Of a DNA stretch of 64,000 bases, positions 32,141-40,048 are shown piece after piece. The position numbers were made by a program, and so were the translations under genes. The stretch spans positions 1 through 64,000 of the forward strand of contig QHME01000006.1 in NCBI GenBank assembly GCA_003258735.1. Reading direction: 5' to 3'. How positions within the stretch are numbered: position 1 is the stretch's first letter; each line of letters opens with the position of its first letter. Source of the stretch: Candidatus Melainabacteria bacterium (lineage in GTDB: Bacteria; Cyanobacteriota; Vampirovibrionia; Gastranaerophilales; Gastranaerophilaceae). The notes under the pieces are model-generated. The model ran no database searches. It was given only the letters and a program-made list of their open reading frames with translations, and had not been told where the DNA came from.

Positions 32141-32317
32141 TTAAGCGATAAAGTTAGTTCCAAATCTGTTTGCACCGTGGAAAAAAGACTGTTTCATCAT
32201 TTGTGTTAAAGTCTTTTTTACAACTTTTTTATCGTTTAAAGTAACTTCTTTCAAAGCTTTTGATGTATCTTTATATGCGCTTGTAACTGCATCAGAAAAT
32301 AATAGCACTGTAGCCAT
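32141..32317 (-). CDS. 58-residue small protein
   Basis: A short gene not long enough for ordinary length cut-offs. It begins MATVLLFSDAVTSAY and ends ...GANRFGTNFIA, with a Lys-rich amphipathic centre (KALKEVTLNDKKVVKKTLTQMM). An AGAGAGGAT ribosome site lies before the ATG at 32317 and a hairpin terminator follows the stop, so it has all the marks of an expressed gene. No family recognised. The divergent gene at 32541 shares the 223-bp upstream region. Confidence 0.65.
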   Translation of the reverse strand: MATVLLFSDAVTSAYKDTSKALKEVTLNDKKVVKKTLTQMMKQSFFHGANRFGTNFIA

Positions 32318-32414
32318 AATTTTATCCTCTCTTAATTTTGAATCTTATTTAAACTAATTTTCTTTTTCTTTATTTATCTCTTACATATATATAAAAACTT
32401 TGTTTAAAAATTTA

Positions 32415-32442
32415 TTGACTTTTTATATTCATTTTATATAAA
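32415..32442 (+). promoter_or_regulatory. promoter of the gene at 32541
   Basis: TTGACT and TATAAA are spaced 16 bp (ATAAAT at 17 bp is equally good). It leaves a leader of about 90 bases. Confidence 0.6.
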
Positions 32443-32540
32443 TTTCGTTACAATTCTTCATATATTACCTAAATGATTAAAGAATACAGGTACAAATGCC
32501 GAAATACATAATATAAGTTATGAAAGGATTGTATTAGATT

Positions 32541-33863
32541 ATGGGAATATCAGCCTCTCAAGCAAGATTATTAACAATAACCGCAAGGCTTACATCTAAT
32601 GAGTATGAATCTCAACAGATTTCTAATGCAAAAATGAGATTGGCTACTCAATCACAAGAAGCAAGTAGTGAATATATTGCTGCCTTGAATACAACTCAAT
32701 TGCAATTTATGACCTATGATTCTAAAGGTTCTGCCATAACTACAGATTTGACTGCAAATTCTTTATATCAATATGCTGATATGAAAAATCAATATGCACT
32801 TGTTAATGCAAGTGGACAAATGATTGTATCTTCCGGTGATGCGAAAAAATTCCAAAATGCCTCAAACTTGAATGAATTTTTGGAGTCTTATGGAATTACT
32901 AAAGTTTACAAGTCTGATGCAATTGCAGAAAATGTGAAAAAACTTGAATCAAATAGTTCTGAAGGCGGTGTAAAAGATTATTATGATGCTTGGGAAGCAG
33001 CAGTGAACGAGCAAAAGAAAAATTACACTGATGATGATTATGCTAATGAAAAAGCTCTTACTAATAAAAAATATACAGATGCATTGAAAACTTACGAAGA
33101 CGCTGTGAACAAAGTTAATTCAGGGCTTGAATTGGATACCTCTGGACTTTTGGAAAATCTTACAGCTGCAAAAGTTGCATATTCAAACTGTATCACTTAT
33201 GACAATTGGATTAAATCAAAAGCTGCATATACAACAGATGATGCTGGCAATAAAGTTGAAACAGAAGAATATACAAATGTTCAAAAATATTATGAACTTT
33301 TGGAAGAAACCTTGGCAGAGGCAGAAGATTTGGGTTGTACAACAATTGAAGATACCTATACGTATTCAGATGAATCTAAAGCGCAATGGTATACAAATCT
33401 TTGGTATAGGTTGAATGGTGAATCTTCAGATAAGTCTACTGCCGGTGAAAATGGTTCAAATTATGCAATCATGAATAGCAAATTAGGCTCAAGTAGTGAT
33501 TGGTTAAAAGATGCATTGACTCAAGGTCTTGTAACTCTTGAAGTTGCATCAAATAAAGATGCAACAAACGATATCCCTGATATGAATAATCCATTGTCAG
33601 TAAATTTAAGAGGTATAAGTTGGACTACAACAATTTATTCATCTGTTTCTGATATTACTCAACAAGATGACAATGCCGCAATTGCAAAGGCTGAGGCTGA
33701 ATATAACAAAAAGAATAACGAAATCAGTGCAAAAGATAAAAAATATGAAAACAAAATTAAAACATTAGATACTGAACATACATCACTACAAACAGAATAT
33801 GAATCAGTTCAATCTGCAATGAATAAAAACATTGACAGGTCATATAAAACTTTTAGCGGTTAA
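32541..33863 (+). CDS. lineage-specific protein of the MGISASQARLLT family
   Basis: A 440-residue soluble protein. The N-terminal 55 residues (GISASQARLLTITARLTSNEYESQQISNAKMRLA... recognisable in pieces) form a conserved helical start that I have met repeatedly in uncultured gut bacteria of the Gastranaerophilales type; its function is not known. The middle is Asn/Asp/Tyr/Ala-rich with possible degenerate helical repeats (AWEAAVNEQKKNY, KKYTDALKTYEDAV). The last 70 residues are a charged coiled coil (AIAKAEAEYNKKNNEISAKDKKYENK). No signal peptide. A secreted or filament-associated role is possible by analogy with hook-associated proteins; speculative. Confidence 0.65.
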   Translation: MGISASQARLLTITARLTSNEYESQQISNAKMRLATQSQEASSEYIAALNTTQLQFMTYDSKGSAITTDLTANSLYQYADMKNQYALVNASGQMIVSSGDAKKFQNASNLNEFLESYGITKVYKSDAIAENVKKLESNSSEGGVKDYYDAWEAAVNEQKKNYTDDDYANEKALTNKKYTDALKTYEDAVNKVNSGLELDTSGLLENLTAAKVAYSNCITYDNWIKSKAAYTTDDAGNKVETEEYTNVQKYYELLEETLAEAEDLGCTTIEDTYTYSDESKAQWYTNLWYRLNGESSDKSTAGENGSNYAIMNSKLGSSSDWLKDALTQGLVTLEVASNKDATNDIPDMNNPLSVNLRGISWTTTIYSSVSDITQQDDNAAIAKAEAEYNKKNNEISAKDKKYENKIKTLDTEHTSLQTEYESVQSAMNKNIDRSYKTFSG

Positions 33864-33918
33864 TAAATTTAAAAACACTACTATTTTATATTTTATAATT
33901 AATTTTTCCCCTACAATT

Positions 33919-33947
33919 TTTACAACCCCTCCACTTTATAGTATAAT
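33919..33947 (+). promoter_or_regulatory. promoter of the isocitrate dehydrogenase gene
   Basis: TTTACA and a perfect TATAAT with 17-bp spacing, 25 bp before the start codon. Confidence 0.65.
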
Positions 33948-33971
33948 TTACTAAAAATGGAGGTTTTTATT

Positions 33972-34970
33972 ATGCATACGATAACATTGGTTAATGGTGA
34001 TGGAATTGGTCCTGAAATTTCAGCAAGTGTAATGGAAATAATTCAGGCTGCAGGGTTGAAAATAGATTGGGACATCCAAACTGCAGGTGCCGATGTTATT
34101 GAACAAGAGGGGGTTCCATTACCGAAACGTGTTTTAGATTCGATAAGAAAAAATAAAGTAGCATTGAAAGCTCCTGTTACAACTCCAATCGGAAAAGGTT
34201 TCCGCTCTGTTAATGTTCAATTGCGTAAAGATTTGGATTTATATGCAAATTTAAGACCTTGTAAGAATCTTCCTGGAGTTGAAACCAGATTTAAAGATGT
34301 AGATTTGGTTGTGGTTAGAGAGAATACGGAAGATTTGTATGCCGGAGTGGAAGAACAAATTGATAAAAATACTGCACATAGTATAAAAATTATTACCAGA
34401 AAAGCTTCAGAAAGAATTTGCAAGTTTGCATTTGAGTATGCTGTTAAGAACAATAGGCATGAAGTGTGTGCTGTTACTAAGGCAAATATTATGAAGTTGT
34501 CTGATGGTTTGTTTTTGGAAAGTTTCAGGCATGTGGCTCAAGATTATCCAAATATAAAAACTCGAGAAATTCTTGTTGATAATTTATGTATGCAGCTTGT
34601 TCAAGACCCAACACGCTTTGATGTACTTGTTTTGCCGAATTTATATGGTGATATCGTTTCTGATTTGACTGCAGGCTTGATTGGTGGGCTTGGGGTTGCT
34701 CAAGGTGCGAATATTGGGGAAGATTGTGCGGTTTTTGAACCGGTTCATGGTTCTGCACCTGATATCAAAGGGCAAAATAAAGCCAATCCGACAGCGCTGT
34801 TGTTATCTGCAATAGAAATGCTTAAATATATAGGAGAGCGAGTTTATGCAGATAAAATTGAGAAGGCATTGTTTAAAACTTTGGCTCAAGGGTGCAAAAC
34901 TGTTGATATTGGCGGAAATCTGTCAACAAATGAATTTACCGCTGCTGTGATTTCAAACCTTGGCAAATAA
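33972..34970 (+). CDS. NAD-type isocitrate dehydrogenase (isocitrate/isopropylmalate dehydrogenase family)
   Basis: A 332-residue beta-decarboxylating dehydrogenase. NGDGIGPE start, SVNVQLRKDLDLYANLRPCKNLPGV (the S/N and three Arg that bind isocitrate), VVRENTEDLYAGVEE, KANIMKLSDGLF (catalytic Lys), NLYGDIVSDLTAGLIGGLGVA (metal-binding Asp) and PVHGSAPDIKGQNKANPTA. The 'VQLRKDLDLYANLRP' phrase and short length point to the NAD-dependent IDH3-like group rather than LeuB. Start ATG 33972, five codons into the longest frame, because GGAGG sits before it. It makes 2-oxoglutarate for glutamate; a good promoter precedes it. Confidence 0.85.
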   Translation: MHTITLVNGDGIGPEISASVMEIIQAAGLKIDWDIQTAGADVIEQEGVPLPKRVLDSIRKNKVALKAPVTTPIGKGFRSVNVQLRKDLDLYANLRPCKNLPGVETRFKDVDLVVVRENTEDLYAGVEEQIDKNTAHSIKIITRKASERICKFAFEYAVKNNRHEVCAVTKANIMKLSDGLFLESFRHVAQDYPNIKTREILVDNLCMQLVQDPTRFDVLVLPNLYGDIVSDLTAGLIGGLGVAQGANIGEDCAVFEPVHGSAPDIKGQNKANPTALLLSAIEMLKYIGERVYADKIEKALFKTLAQGCKTVDIGGNLSTNEFTAAVISNLGK

Positions 34971-34992
34971 GGAAAAATTGTAAATGATATAG

Positions 34993-35037
34993 GGGTAGTG
35001 TGACTCTTTAAGCTTTAGCGGAGTCCCATAATTTTTT
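34993..35037 (+). terminator. probable terminator after the isocitrate dehydrogenase gene
   Basis: GGGTAGTGTGACTC can pair with GAGTCCC (GACTC/GAGTC core), followed by ATAATTTTTTA. Confidence 0.5.
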
Positions 35038-35106
35038 ACTCTTGCAAAAGCTTTCTAATTCATGTAATTATCCTAATAATAAATCAATATAATAGAGCGT
35101 TTTATC

Positions 35107-35138
35107 TAAAAAAATGGTGTTCTAGATTATAGAACACC
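35107..35138 (-). terminator. terminator of the TPR protein gene
   Basis: GGTGTTCTA (35116-35124) and TAGAACACC (35130-35138) form a perfect nine-bp stem; on the minus strand it runs into seven T. Located 32 bp after the stop. Confidence 0.85.
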
Positions 35139-35169
35139 TCAAATACCTCTTCTTTATATAAATATATCC

Positions 35170-36837
35170 TTATAATTCAAACAAGCTGTGAAGTCTTGCC
35201 TGAATGTCATCTTCTTCTAATTCATCTGTTAATCTGTTTAAGTCAATTGCCATTTGATAGTAGTGCGCTGCGTCATTGGTAAAACCCATTTCCTGACTGG
35301 CACGTCCGGCATTAAAGTATGCTAAAGTATAATTAGGATTTAGCGCAATTGCCTCTTCAAAATATTCCAAAGCCTCTTCTGCATCCATCAATCCGTCAAG
35401 ATAAAGAATACCTAAATTGTTTTGTGCATATTCGTTGTCAGGTTTTAATTCAACAGCTTTGTGATATGCAACAAGCGCTTCTTCAAGATAATCTTTTTCC
35501 CACAATGCAATTCCGACTTTAGAGTATGCTCTAAAATCTTCTGGGTCCAGTGTAATAGCATCACAATATGCTCGAATTGCCTTGTCTAAATCATAATCTG
35601 CCATATAAATATCACCTAATGCGATATATAAATCATAGTTTTTAGGGTCAAGAATTATACCGGCTTGGTATGTCGATACGGCAGCTTCGATATTTCCTTT
35701 GTTTTCAGCATAAATTGAACCAAGAGCCTGACAAACAATTGAAGTCCATTCCGCATCAGGATTGATTGAAATTGCTTTTTGGTAATGTTCGATTGCATCA
35801 TCATACAATTCAGCTTTTGCATAGGCATAGCCTAGAGAGTTGTTGAAAAACGGATTCTCAGGTTCTCGTTCTACAGCCAATTTGAATGCACTTACAGAAT
35901 TTAATTTATCTTCTTTTGCCATGTATAAGTGCCCTAATTCATAGTAAATTTGCGCAGTATCAATATCAAATTCTAACAATTTTTCATAACAATCAATTGC
36001 TTCCTCCGTATTTTCAGGGAAGTATGTTTGCATAATTGTTGCCAATTTGACCAAAATTTCACGGTTCATCGGATTAGCTTCAAGAACTTTTCTATAGCAA
36101 TTTACGGTTGTATCAATATCTTTATTTTTTAGTGCAATATCGCCGATTTTGTTGTAGAAATATTCGCTGTGTGTAGTGTTTTCAACAGCTTTTTTGTACA
36201 ATTTTTCAGCTGAATCATACATTTTAAAATGCTCAAAGAATTTTCCAACAGTGTTGTATGAAAAAACTGAAACATCATCTGCCATGTTTTTGCTAATCAT
36301 TTTCATTGTCGGTCTGTCCCATGCCAACATTACACTACCGGTCAAGAAATAATAAACAAAACCAAGATAATCTTTGTACGTTCCATTTTGCGAATTAATC
36401 TTTTGCAATAATGATTGGGAAAGAATCATTCTCGGACGACCTGAACTCAGCGGATTCATTTTTATAGCAGATTTAAATTCTTTTTCTGCAGATTGAAAAT
36501 CCTGAGCCAATTGCATGAAATAACCTGTATAAAGGTGGGCGTCCTTATTATTTGGAGATAATGAAATTGCAGTTTTGCACTGTTCAATAGCTGAATTTAC
36601 ACTAATTTGACCTTGCTCCCACATCAAAGAAGCTAAGCGATAATAAGTTTCAGGTATAGTTGGGTCGTATTTTACCGCGTCAACATAATATTCTACTGCT
36701 TCCTGCAAATCTGTATTGCGTTGACCGATTAAATATTTTTCGTGAGCAAGTCTAGCTTTTTCTAATGCATTTTTTGCTCTTTCTTTGTTTTCTATGCTAC
36801 CTGTGCCTATCATCGGCATTAAAACTTGTTCTGACAT
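35170..36837 (-). CDS. tetratricopeptide-repeat protein
   Basis: A 555-residue soluble protein built of about twelve TPR units of 34 residues. Examples are PTIPETYYRLASLMWEQG, PNNKDAHLYTGYFMQLAQDF, DAEWTSIVCQALGSIYAENKG, PEDFRAYSKVGIALWEKDYLEEAL and PNYTLAYFNAGRASQEMGF, with the usual small residue at position 8 and Pro near the unit ends. TPR arrays serve as docking surfaces. No enzymatic domain and no signal peptide, so the partner cannot be named. ATG with GGAG eight bases upstream; single-gene unit with its own terminator. Confidence 0.88.
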   Translation of the reverse strand: MSEQVLMPMIGTGSIENKERAKNALEKARLAHEKYLIGQRNTDLQEAVEYYVDAVKYDPTIPETYYRLASLMWEQGQISVNSAIEQCKTAISLSPNNKDAHLYTGYFMQLAQDFQSAEKEFKSAIKMNPLSSGRPRMILSQSLLQKINSQNGTYKDYLGFVYYFLTGSVMLAWDRPTMKMISKNMADDVSVFSYNTVGKFFEHFKMYDSAEKLYKKAVENTTHSEYFYNKIGDIALKNKDIDTTVNCYRKVLEANPMNREILVKLATIMQTYFPENTEEAIDCYEKLLEFDIDTAQIYYELGHLYMAKEDKLNSVSAFKLAVEREPENPFFNNSLGYAYAKAELYDDAIEHYQKAISINPDAEWTSIVCQALGSIYAENKGNIEAAVSTYQAGIILDPKNYDLYIALGDIYMADYDLDKAIRAYCDAITLDPEDFRAYSKVGIALWEKDYLEEALVAYHKAVELKPDNEYAQNNLGILYLDGLMDAEEALEYFEEAIALNPNYTLAYFNAGRASQEMGFTNDAAHYYQMAIDLNRLTDELEEDDIQARLHSLFEL

Positions 36838-36943
36838 TTTGAAGCTCCAATATAATATATAGATTTACATGTCATGTCGTGTGTGAATTTTATATCTTTA
36901 AAACATGGAACAAAATCTCCTCCATTTGTACTAGATGAATAGG

Positions 36944-36978
36944 CAAAATAAAGGGACTGTTTTTAAAACAGTCCCTTT
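36944..36978 (-). terminator. terminator of the BI-1 family gene
   Basis: AAGGGACTGTTTT and AAAACAGTCCCTT form a long perfect stem; the minus-strand continuation is TATTTTG. It lies 24 bp after the stop. Confidence 0.8.
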
Positions 36979-37001
36979 GGTAAGTTATATGTTTTGTTAA
37001 A

Positions 37002-37748
37002 TTAGTTGTTTCTGCTTTGAAGTTTTGCAAGTAGTTTAAGCAATTCTATATACATCCAAACAATTGTAACCATCAAAGAAAATCCAAAAAACCATTCATA
37101 ATCTTTGCTTGCTTGACCTTGGAAACGCTCAATTGAGTCAAAATCGACAATCAGGTTAAATGATGCTACAGCAACACACACAAGACTAAAACCTATGCCA
37201 ATCAAGCTGTTTGAGAAAATTTGCGGAATTGAATGGTTAAAGAAACTCAAAACAACTTGTAATAAATAAATCCCTGCAATTGCAAGTGTTGAGTTAAAAA
37301 TTACCATTCTAAATTTGTCAGTGCATTTTACAAGTTTTGTCTTATATAAAATAAACATGCCAAATAATGCTAGCATTGTACCCATTGCGGCTTGTGGAGC
37401 AATTCCTGGATATGCCATATTGAACATTGCAGAAATCCACCCAAGGAATAATCCTTCACACATTGCATATAATGGAGTTGTTATAATTAGAAATTTGTTT
37501 TTAGGTGCAAAACAAATAATTATCGCAAGAATAAATCCTACAATTGAACCGCCTTGACCTAGCATGATTGCTTTATCCGCAAATCCTGTTAATGTCAGAT
37601 ACCATGTGTAGGCAAAAGTTACTGCCATCAATGCTCCTAGAACACATGTTTTTAAAATAGTACCATTTATTGTCATGGCATGTTCACTATCTAATGAATT
37701 AAATGAAGAAGATTTTAAAATTCCTTCTCTTAAAACCGGATTAGCCAT
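37002..37748 (-). CDS. Bax inhibitor-1 / YccA-like membrane protein
   Basis: A 248-residue integral membrane protein with seven hydrophobic helices, starting MANPVLREGILKSSSF, then SEHAMTINGTILKTCVLGALMAVTFAYTW. The segment GLFLGWISAMFNMAYPG and the C-terminal DFDSIERFQGQASKDYEWFFGFSLMVTIVWMYIELLKLLAKL (pieces DFDSIE and YIELLKLL) carry the conserved acidic residues of the BI-1 calcium-leak family. Start ATG 37748 chosen because GAAAGGAGTGAT precedes it, eight codons inside the longest frame. Physiological role in bacteria is unclear. Confidence 0.85.
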   Translation of the reverse strand: MANPVLREGILKSSSFNSLDSEHAMTINGTILKTCVLGALMAVTFAYTWYLTLTGFADKAIMLGQGGSIVGFILAIIICFAPKNKFLIITTPLYAMCEGLFLGWISAMFNMAYPGIAPQAAMGTMLALFGMFILYKTKLVKCTDKFRMVIFNSTLAIAGIYLLQVVLSFFNHSIPQIFSNSLIGIGFSLVCVAVASFNLIVDFDSIERFQGQASKDYEWFFGFSLMVTIVWMYIELLKLLAKLQSRNN

Positions 37749-37881
37749 ATATATCACTCCTTTCAATATCACCTAATTCATTGATATAATAGCATATAAA
37801 ACGAAAATCTCAATTGTCTGAGAAAAATTTTTAAAAAAGGGCTTTACAATATATTTTTTTTGTTATACACTAATTACATAA

Positions 37882-37953
37882 TCCTCAGTAGCTCAATGGC
37901 GGAGCATTCGACTGTTAATCGAAGGGTTGCTGGTTCGAGTCCAGCCTGGGGAG
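37882..37953 (+). tRNA. tRNA-Asn (GTT)
   Basis: 72-nt cloverleaf. The acceptor stem TCCTCAG pairs with CTGGGGA (37946-37952), followed by discriminator G. The D arm contains GCTC...GAGC, the anticodon stem TTCGA/TCGAA encloses loop CTGTTAA (anticodon GTT), and the T arm is GCTGG-TTCGAGT-CCAGC. CCA is not encoded. It stands alone, with a hairpin and T-run shortly downstream. Confidence 0.95.
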
Positions 37954-37967
37954 TTTTTTCTATTATT

Positions 37968-37997
37968 AGGGCAAGAATTAGTTTCAAGCCCTTTTTT
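37968..37997 (+). terminator. terminator after tRNA-Asn
   Basis: AGGGC and GCCCT form a short stem followed by a run of six T (about 37992-37997); a T-run also directly follows the tRNA. Confidence 0.55.
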
Positions 37998-38224
37998 AGT
38001 GCCTGTTTCAAGAGTTCGATTGTTGGCATTTTTTTGTTCCAAATTGTACTGATTTTCTATTATTGTTTGGAATATCGGCTTTAGTTTTATATCAAAGTTT
38101 TTATCTTTATATGTGATTAGTACGCTTTAACATTTCTAACCAAAATAATTTTCCGTTAGTTTTCTTTAAAAAATGAACTTATTTGTCCTTTTAATGTCTA
38201 AAAACAACTTATTCCAAAACAGAA

Positions 38225-38270
38225 CTTCGGCAATTACTATTTGTTTTTAAAACAAAAATTTATGCCGAAG
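38225..38270. repeat. hairpin-forming inverted repeat in the region between tRNA-Asn and the 4-hydroxybutyrate locus
   Basis: CTTCGGCA (38225-38232) and TGCCGAAG (38263-38270) are perfect inverted arms, with a nested TTTGTTTT/AAAACAAA pair. The 609-bp region 37954-38562 has no convincing gene. Besides this hairpin it holds the tRNA terminator and the large structured repeat at 38390. Confidence 0.6.
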
Positions 38271-38389
38271 GGAAAACAAAGCTAACGAAGTTTAATCTAA
38301 CTTTCTGGCAATTTTGTGGCAAAATACCGGCATTAATGAGAAACCTTGCTAACAGCTTTGAATCTCGTCCCAATAAAATCTTTACCTGC

Positions 38390-38558
38390 TAATATAACAA
38401 AACATTCGCAGAGATGTCACTGACGCGAGTTTGCAGGTAAGTTCAAGCGTATTAGCATAAACTTTCTACAATTAAAACTCTAATTCTCTTAAAACTCGCG
38501 TGAACAGTGACAAAACAAATTTTTATAATAAATACTACACTAGAATCGGATATTTACA
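38390..38558. repeat. structured repeat A, left flank of the 4-hydroxybutyrate locus
   Basis: About 170 bp that align in the same orientation with 45697-45873. Shared stretches include CTCTAATTCTCTTAAAA, TTTGCAGGT, CACTGAC and AATCGG. Inverted arms TCACTGACGCGAGTTT (38418-38433) and AAACTCGCGT-gaa-CAGTGA (38493-38511) form a long stem. It ends next to the stop codon of the response regulator gene, so it may also terminate that transcript. Confidence 0.7.
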
Positions 38559-38562
38559 TTGG

Positions 38563-39237
38563 CTACTTCATAAAATATACCATGCAAGGGCGCCCGCCGG
38601 TATCGTAATTTATTTGTTCTATAACTTCACTGTTTTTTGTTAAATAGTGCATGTATTTTCGAACCGTAACTTTTGAAATATCCAAAAATGCGGCAATCTG
38701 TTCTGATGTATGTCCGCTATTTGTATCTTCTCTTAAGTATTCGCGGATTTTGTCTAATGTCTTTTCTTGAATACCTTTTGGAAGTTCAAAATTATTATTC
38801 CCAAAATGTTCGCTATTCATAATTTCGTCAATTTTTTTCTGATCCAGAACGCAAACATTATTTTTTTGAACTCTACACTCAACGAATTTGTCCAGTGCTT
38901 GTTGAAATCGTTCTTGTACAAAAGGTTTGACAAGGTAATCAATGACCCCAAAGTTTAAAACCGTATCAAGGGTATTTTTATCATTTGATGCCGTAACCAT
39001 AATTATATCAGTATTAATTTCTTCCGTTCTGATTTTTTTTAGCAAAGATAAACCATCTAACACTGGCATATAAACATCAAGGATAGCCAAATCCACTTGA
39101 TTTTCTGACAAATATTTGAACGCATCATTCCCGTTCCTGAAAGATTGAACAACATAAAAACGGGAATCTTGCTCAACATAATGAGTATTTATCATTGCAA
39201 CCATAGGGTCATCTTCTACGATTAAAACCTTATACAT
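38563..39237 (-). CDS. CitB/DcuR-type response regulator
   Basis: A 224-residue two-component regulator. Receiver domain with the acidic pair in VEDDP (residues 8-10), phosphoacceptor D54 (LAILDVYMP) and K104 (YLVKPF). The C-terminal HTH is of the CitB/DctR kind (TSEQIAAFLDISKVTVRKYMHYL), followed by the typical ending VEQI-x-Y-x-TGGRP seen here as EQINYDTGGRPCMVYF. This family pairs with sensor kinases for citrate and C4-dicarboxylates. It is the last gene of the operon read from the CoA transferase, and likely regulates the divergent promoters between 42551 and 42761. Confidence 0.9.
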   Translation of the reverse strand: MYKVLIVEDDPMVAMINTHYVEQDSRFYVVQSFRNGNDAFKYLSENQVDLAILDVYMPVLDGLSLLKKIRTEEINTDIIMVTASNDKNTLDTVLNFGVIDYLVKPFVQERFQQALDKFVECRVQKNNVCVLDQKKIDEIMNSEHFGNNNFELPKGIQEKTLDKIREYLREDTNSGHTSEQIAAFLDISKVTVRKYMHYLTKNSEVIEQINYDTGGRPCMVYFMK

Positions 39238-39247
39238 TTATTACCTC

Positions 39248-40048
39248 TTATTCATAATATTCAGGTGCTAATTTCATTGTTTGGAAAAATTCCCAATCGT
39301 GAGCAGGAAAGACTTTTGCATTATATTTTTTAGCCAAATTTCTTACTTTTTCGATTGATTTTAAGAAACTTACACTATCATACATAAAACCACTCATTTT
39401 GGCAGGTGGTCCAAAAATTTCTGATGTATAAACGCAATCTTGAGGAAGAATTATAGTTTGTCCTTCAAGATGAACAACAAGCCCTAAGAGATTTGGAGTA
39501 TGACCGGCAAGACAAACTACTTCAACCCCTTTTGCAAGTTCAAAATCCTCATCAACCAAATGATATTGTTTTACGGGTGCTTCCAAATCTCCTTTTATAT
39601 AACCGCCATGAGTTTCTCTATCAGGGTTCATGTGAACTTTTGCAAGTCCATATTTGTAATCTTCCCCAGGAACATAAACATCAGCGTGAGGGAATAAATT
39701 GATATTTCCTGCGTGGTCTAAGTGCATGTGAGAAAGTACAACAGTTTTAATATCTTCCGGTTTAACACCGCAAAGTTTAAGTTGATTTTCCAATCTTTCT
39801 TCATCTTTTTGATAAAGCGGATAAACTTCTTGCATAGTTTTGGGCCAATAACCGTTCATAGCTTCAGGGTTTGAGCCTGTATCATATAAAATATAACCAT
39901 CATCTGTTTCAATCAAATAAGCCATTACAGGCAGTTTAATCCATTCATTTTGAACATGCGGATTAGAGCGTGTTCCAAGTGTTGCACATGCAACAACGGT
40001 ATTTTTATCGGTTTCTAAATACCCTGTATTTAGTGCGTAAAGTTTCAT
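39248..40048 (-). CDS. metallo-beta-lactamase-fold lactonase, AttM/BlcC-AiiA family
   Basis: A 266-residue zinc hydrolase. The di-zinc motif SHMHLDHAG gives H107, H109, D111 and H112. Further ligands are expected in LAGHTPN, LPQDCVY and FPAHDWEFF. The whole length, including PVMAYLIETDDGYILYDTG, HGGYIKGD and the ending KLAPEYYE, follows the AttM/BlcC pattern, whose members open gamma-butyrolactone to 4-hydroxybutyrate and also cut acyl-homoserine lactones. Placement in a 4-hydroxybutyrate gene cluster makes gamma-butyrolactone the more attractive substrate. Start ATG at 40048 or 40051; both overlap the kinase gene end, a sign of translational coupling. Confidence 0.82.
   Translation of the reverse strand: MKLYALNTGYLETDKNTVVACATLGTRSNPHVQNEWIKLPVMAYLIETDDGYILYDTGSNPEAMNGYWPKTMQEVYPLYQKDEERLENQLKLCGVKPEDIKTVVLSHMHLDHAGNINLFPHADVYVPGEDYKYGLAKVHMNPDRETHGGYIKGDLEAPVKQYHLVDEDFELAKGVEVVCLAGHTPNLLGLVVHLEGQTIILPQDCVYTSEIFGPPAKMSGFMYDSVSFLKSIEKVRNLAKKYNAKVFPAHDWEFFQTMKLAPEYYE

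Noticed and set aside
37954..38389. Integrase remnant after tRNA-Asn
   Set aside because: The gene-free region next to the tRNA looked like a possible island edge, but no frame resembles a recombinase and no second copy of the tRNA 3' end was found.
39248..40048. Calling the lactonase a quorum-quenching enzyme outright
   Set aside because: Family membership allows acyl-homoserine lactone cleavage, but the gene context points to gamma-butyrolactone; no sequence feature settles it.
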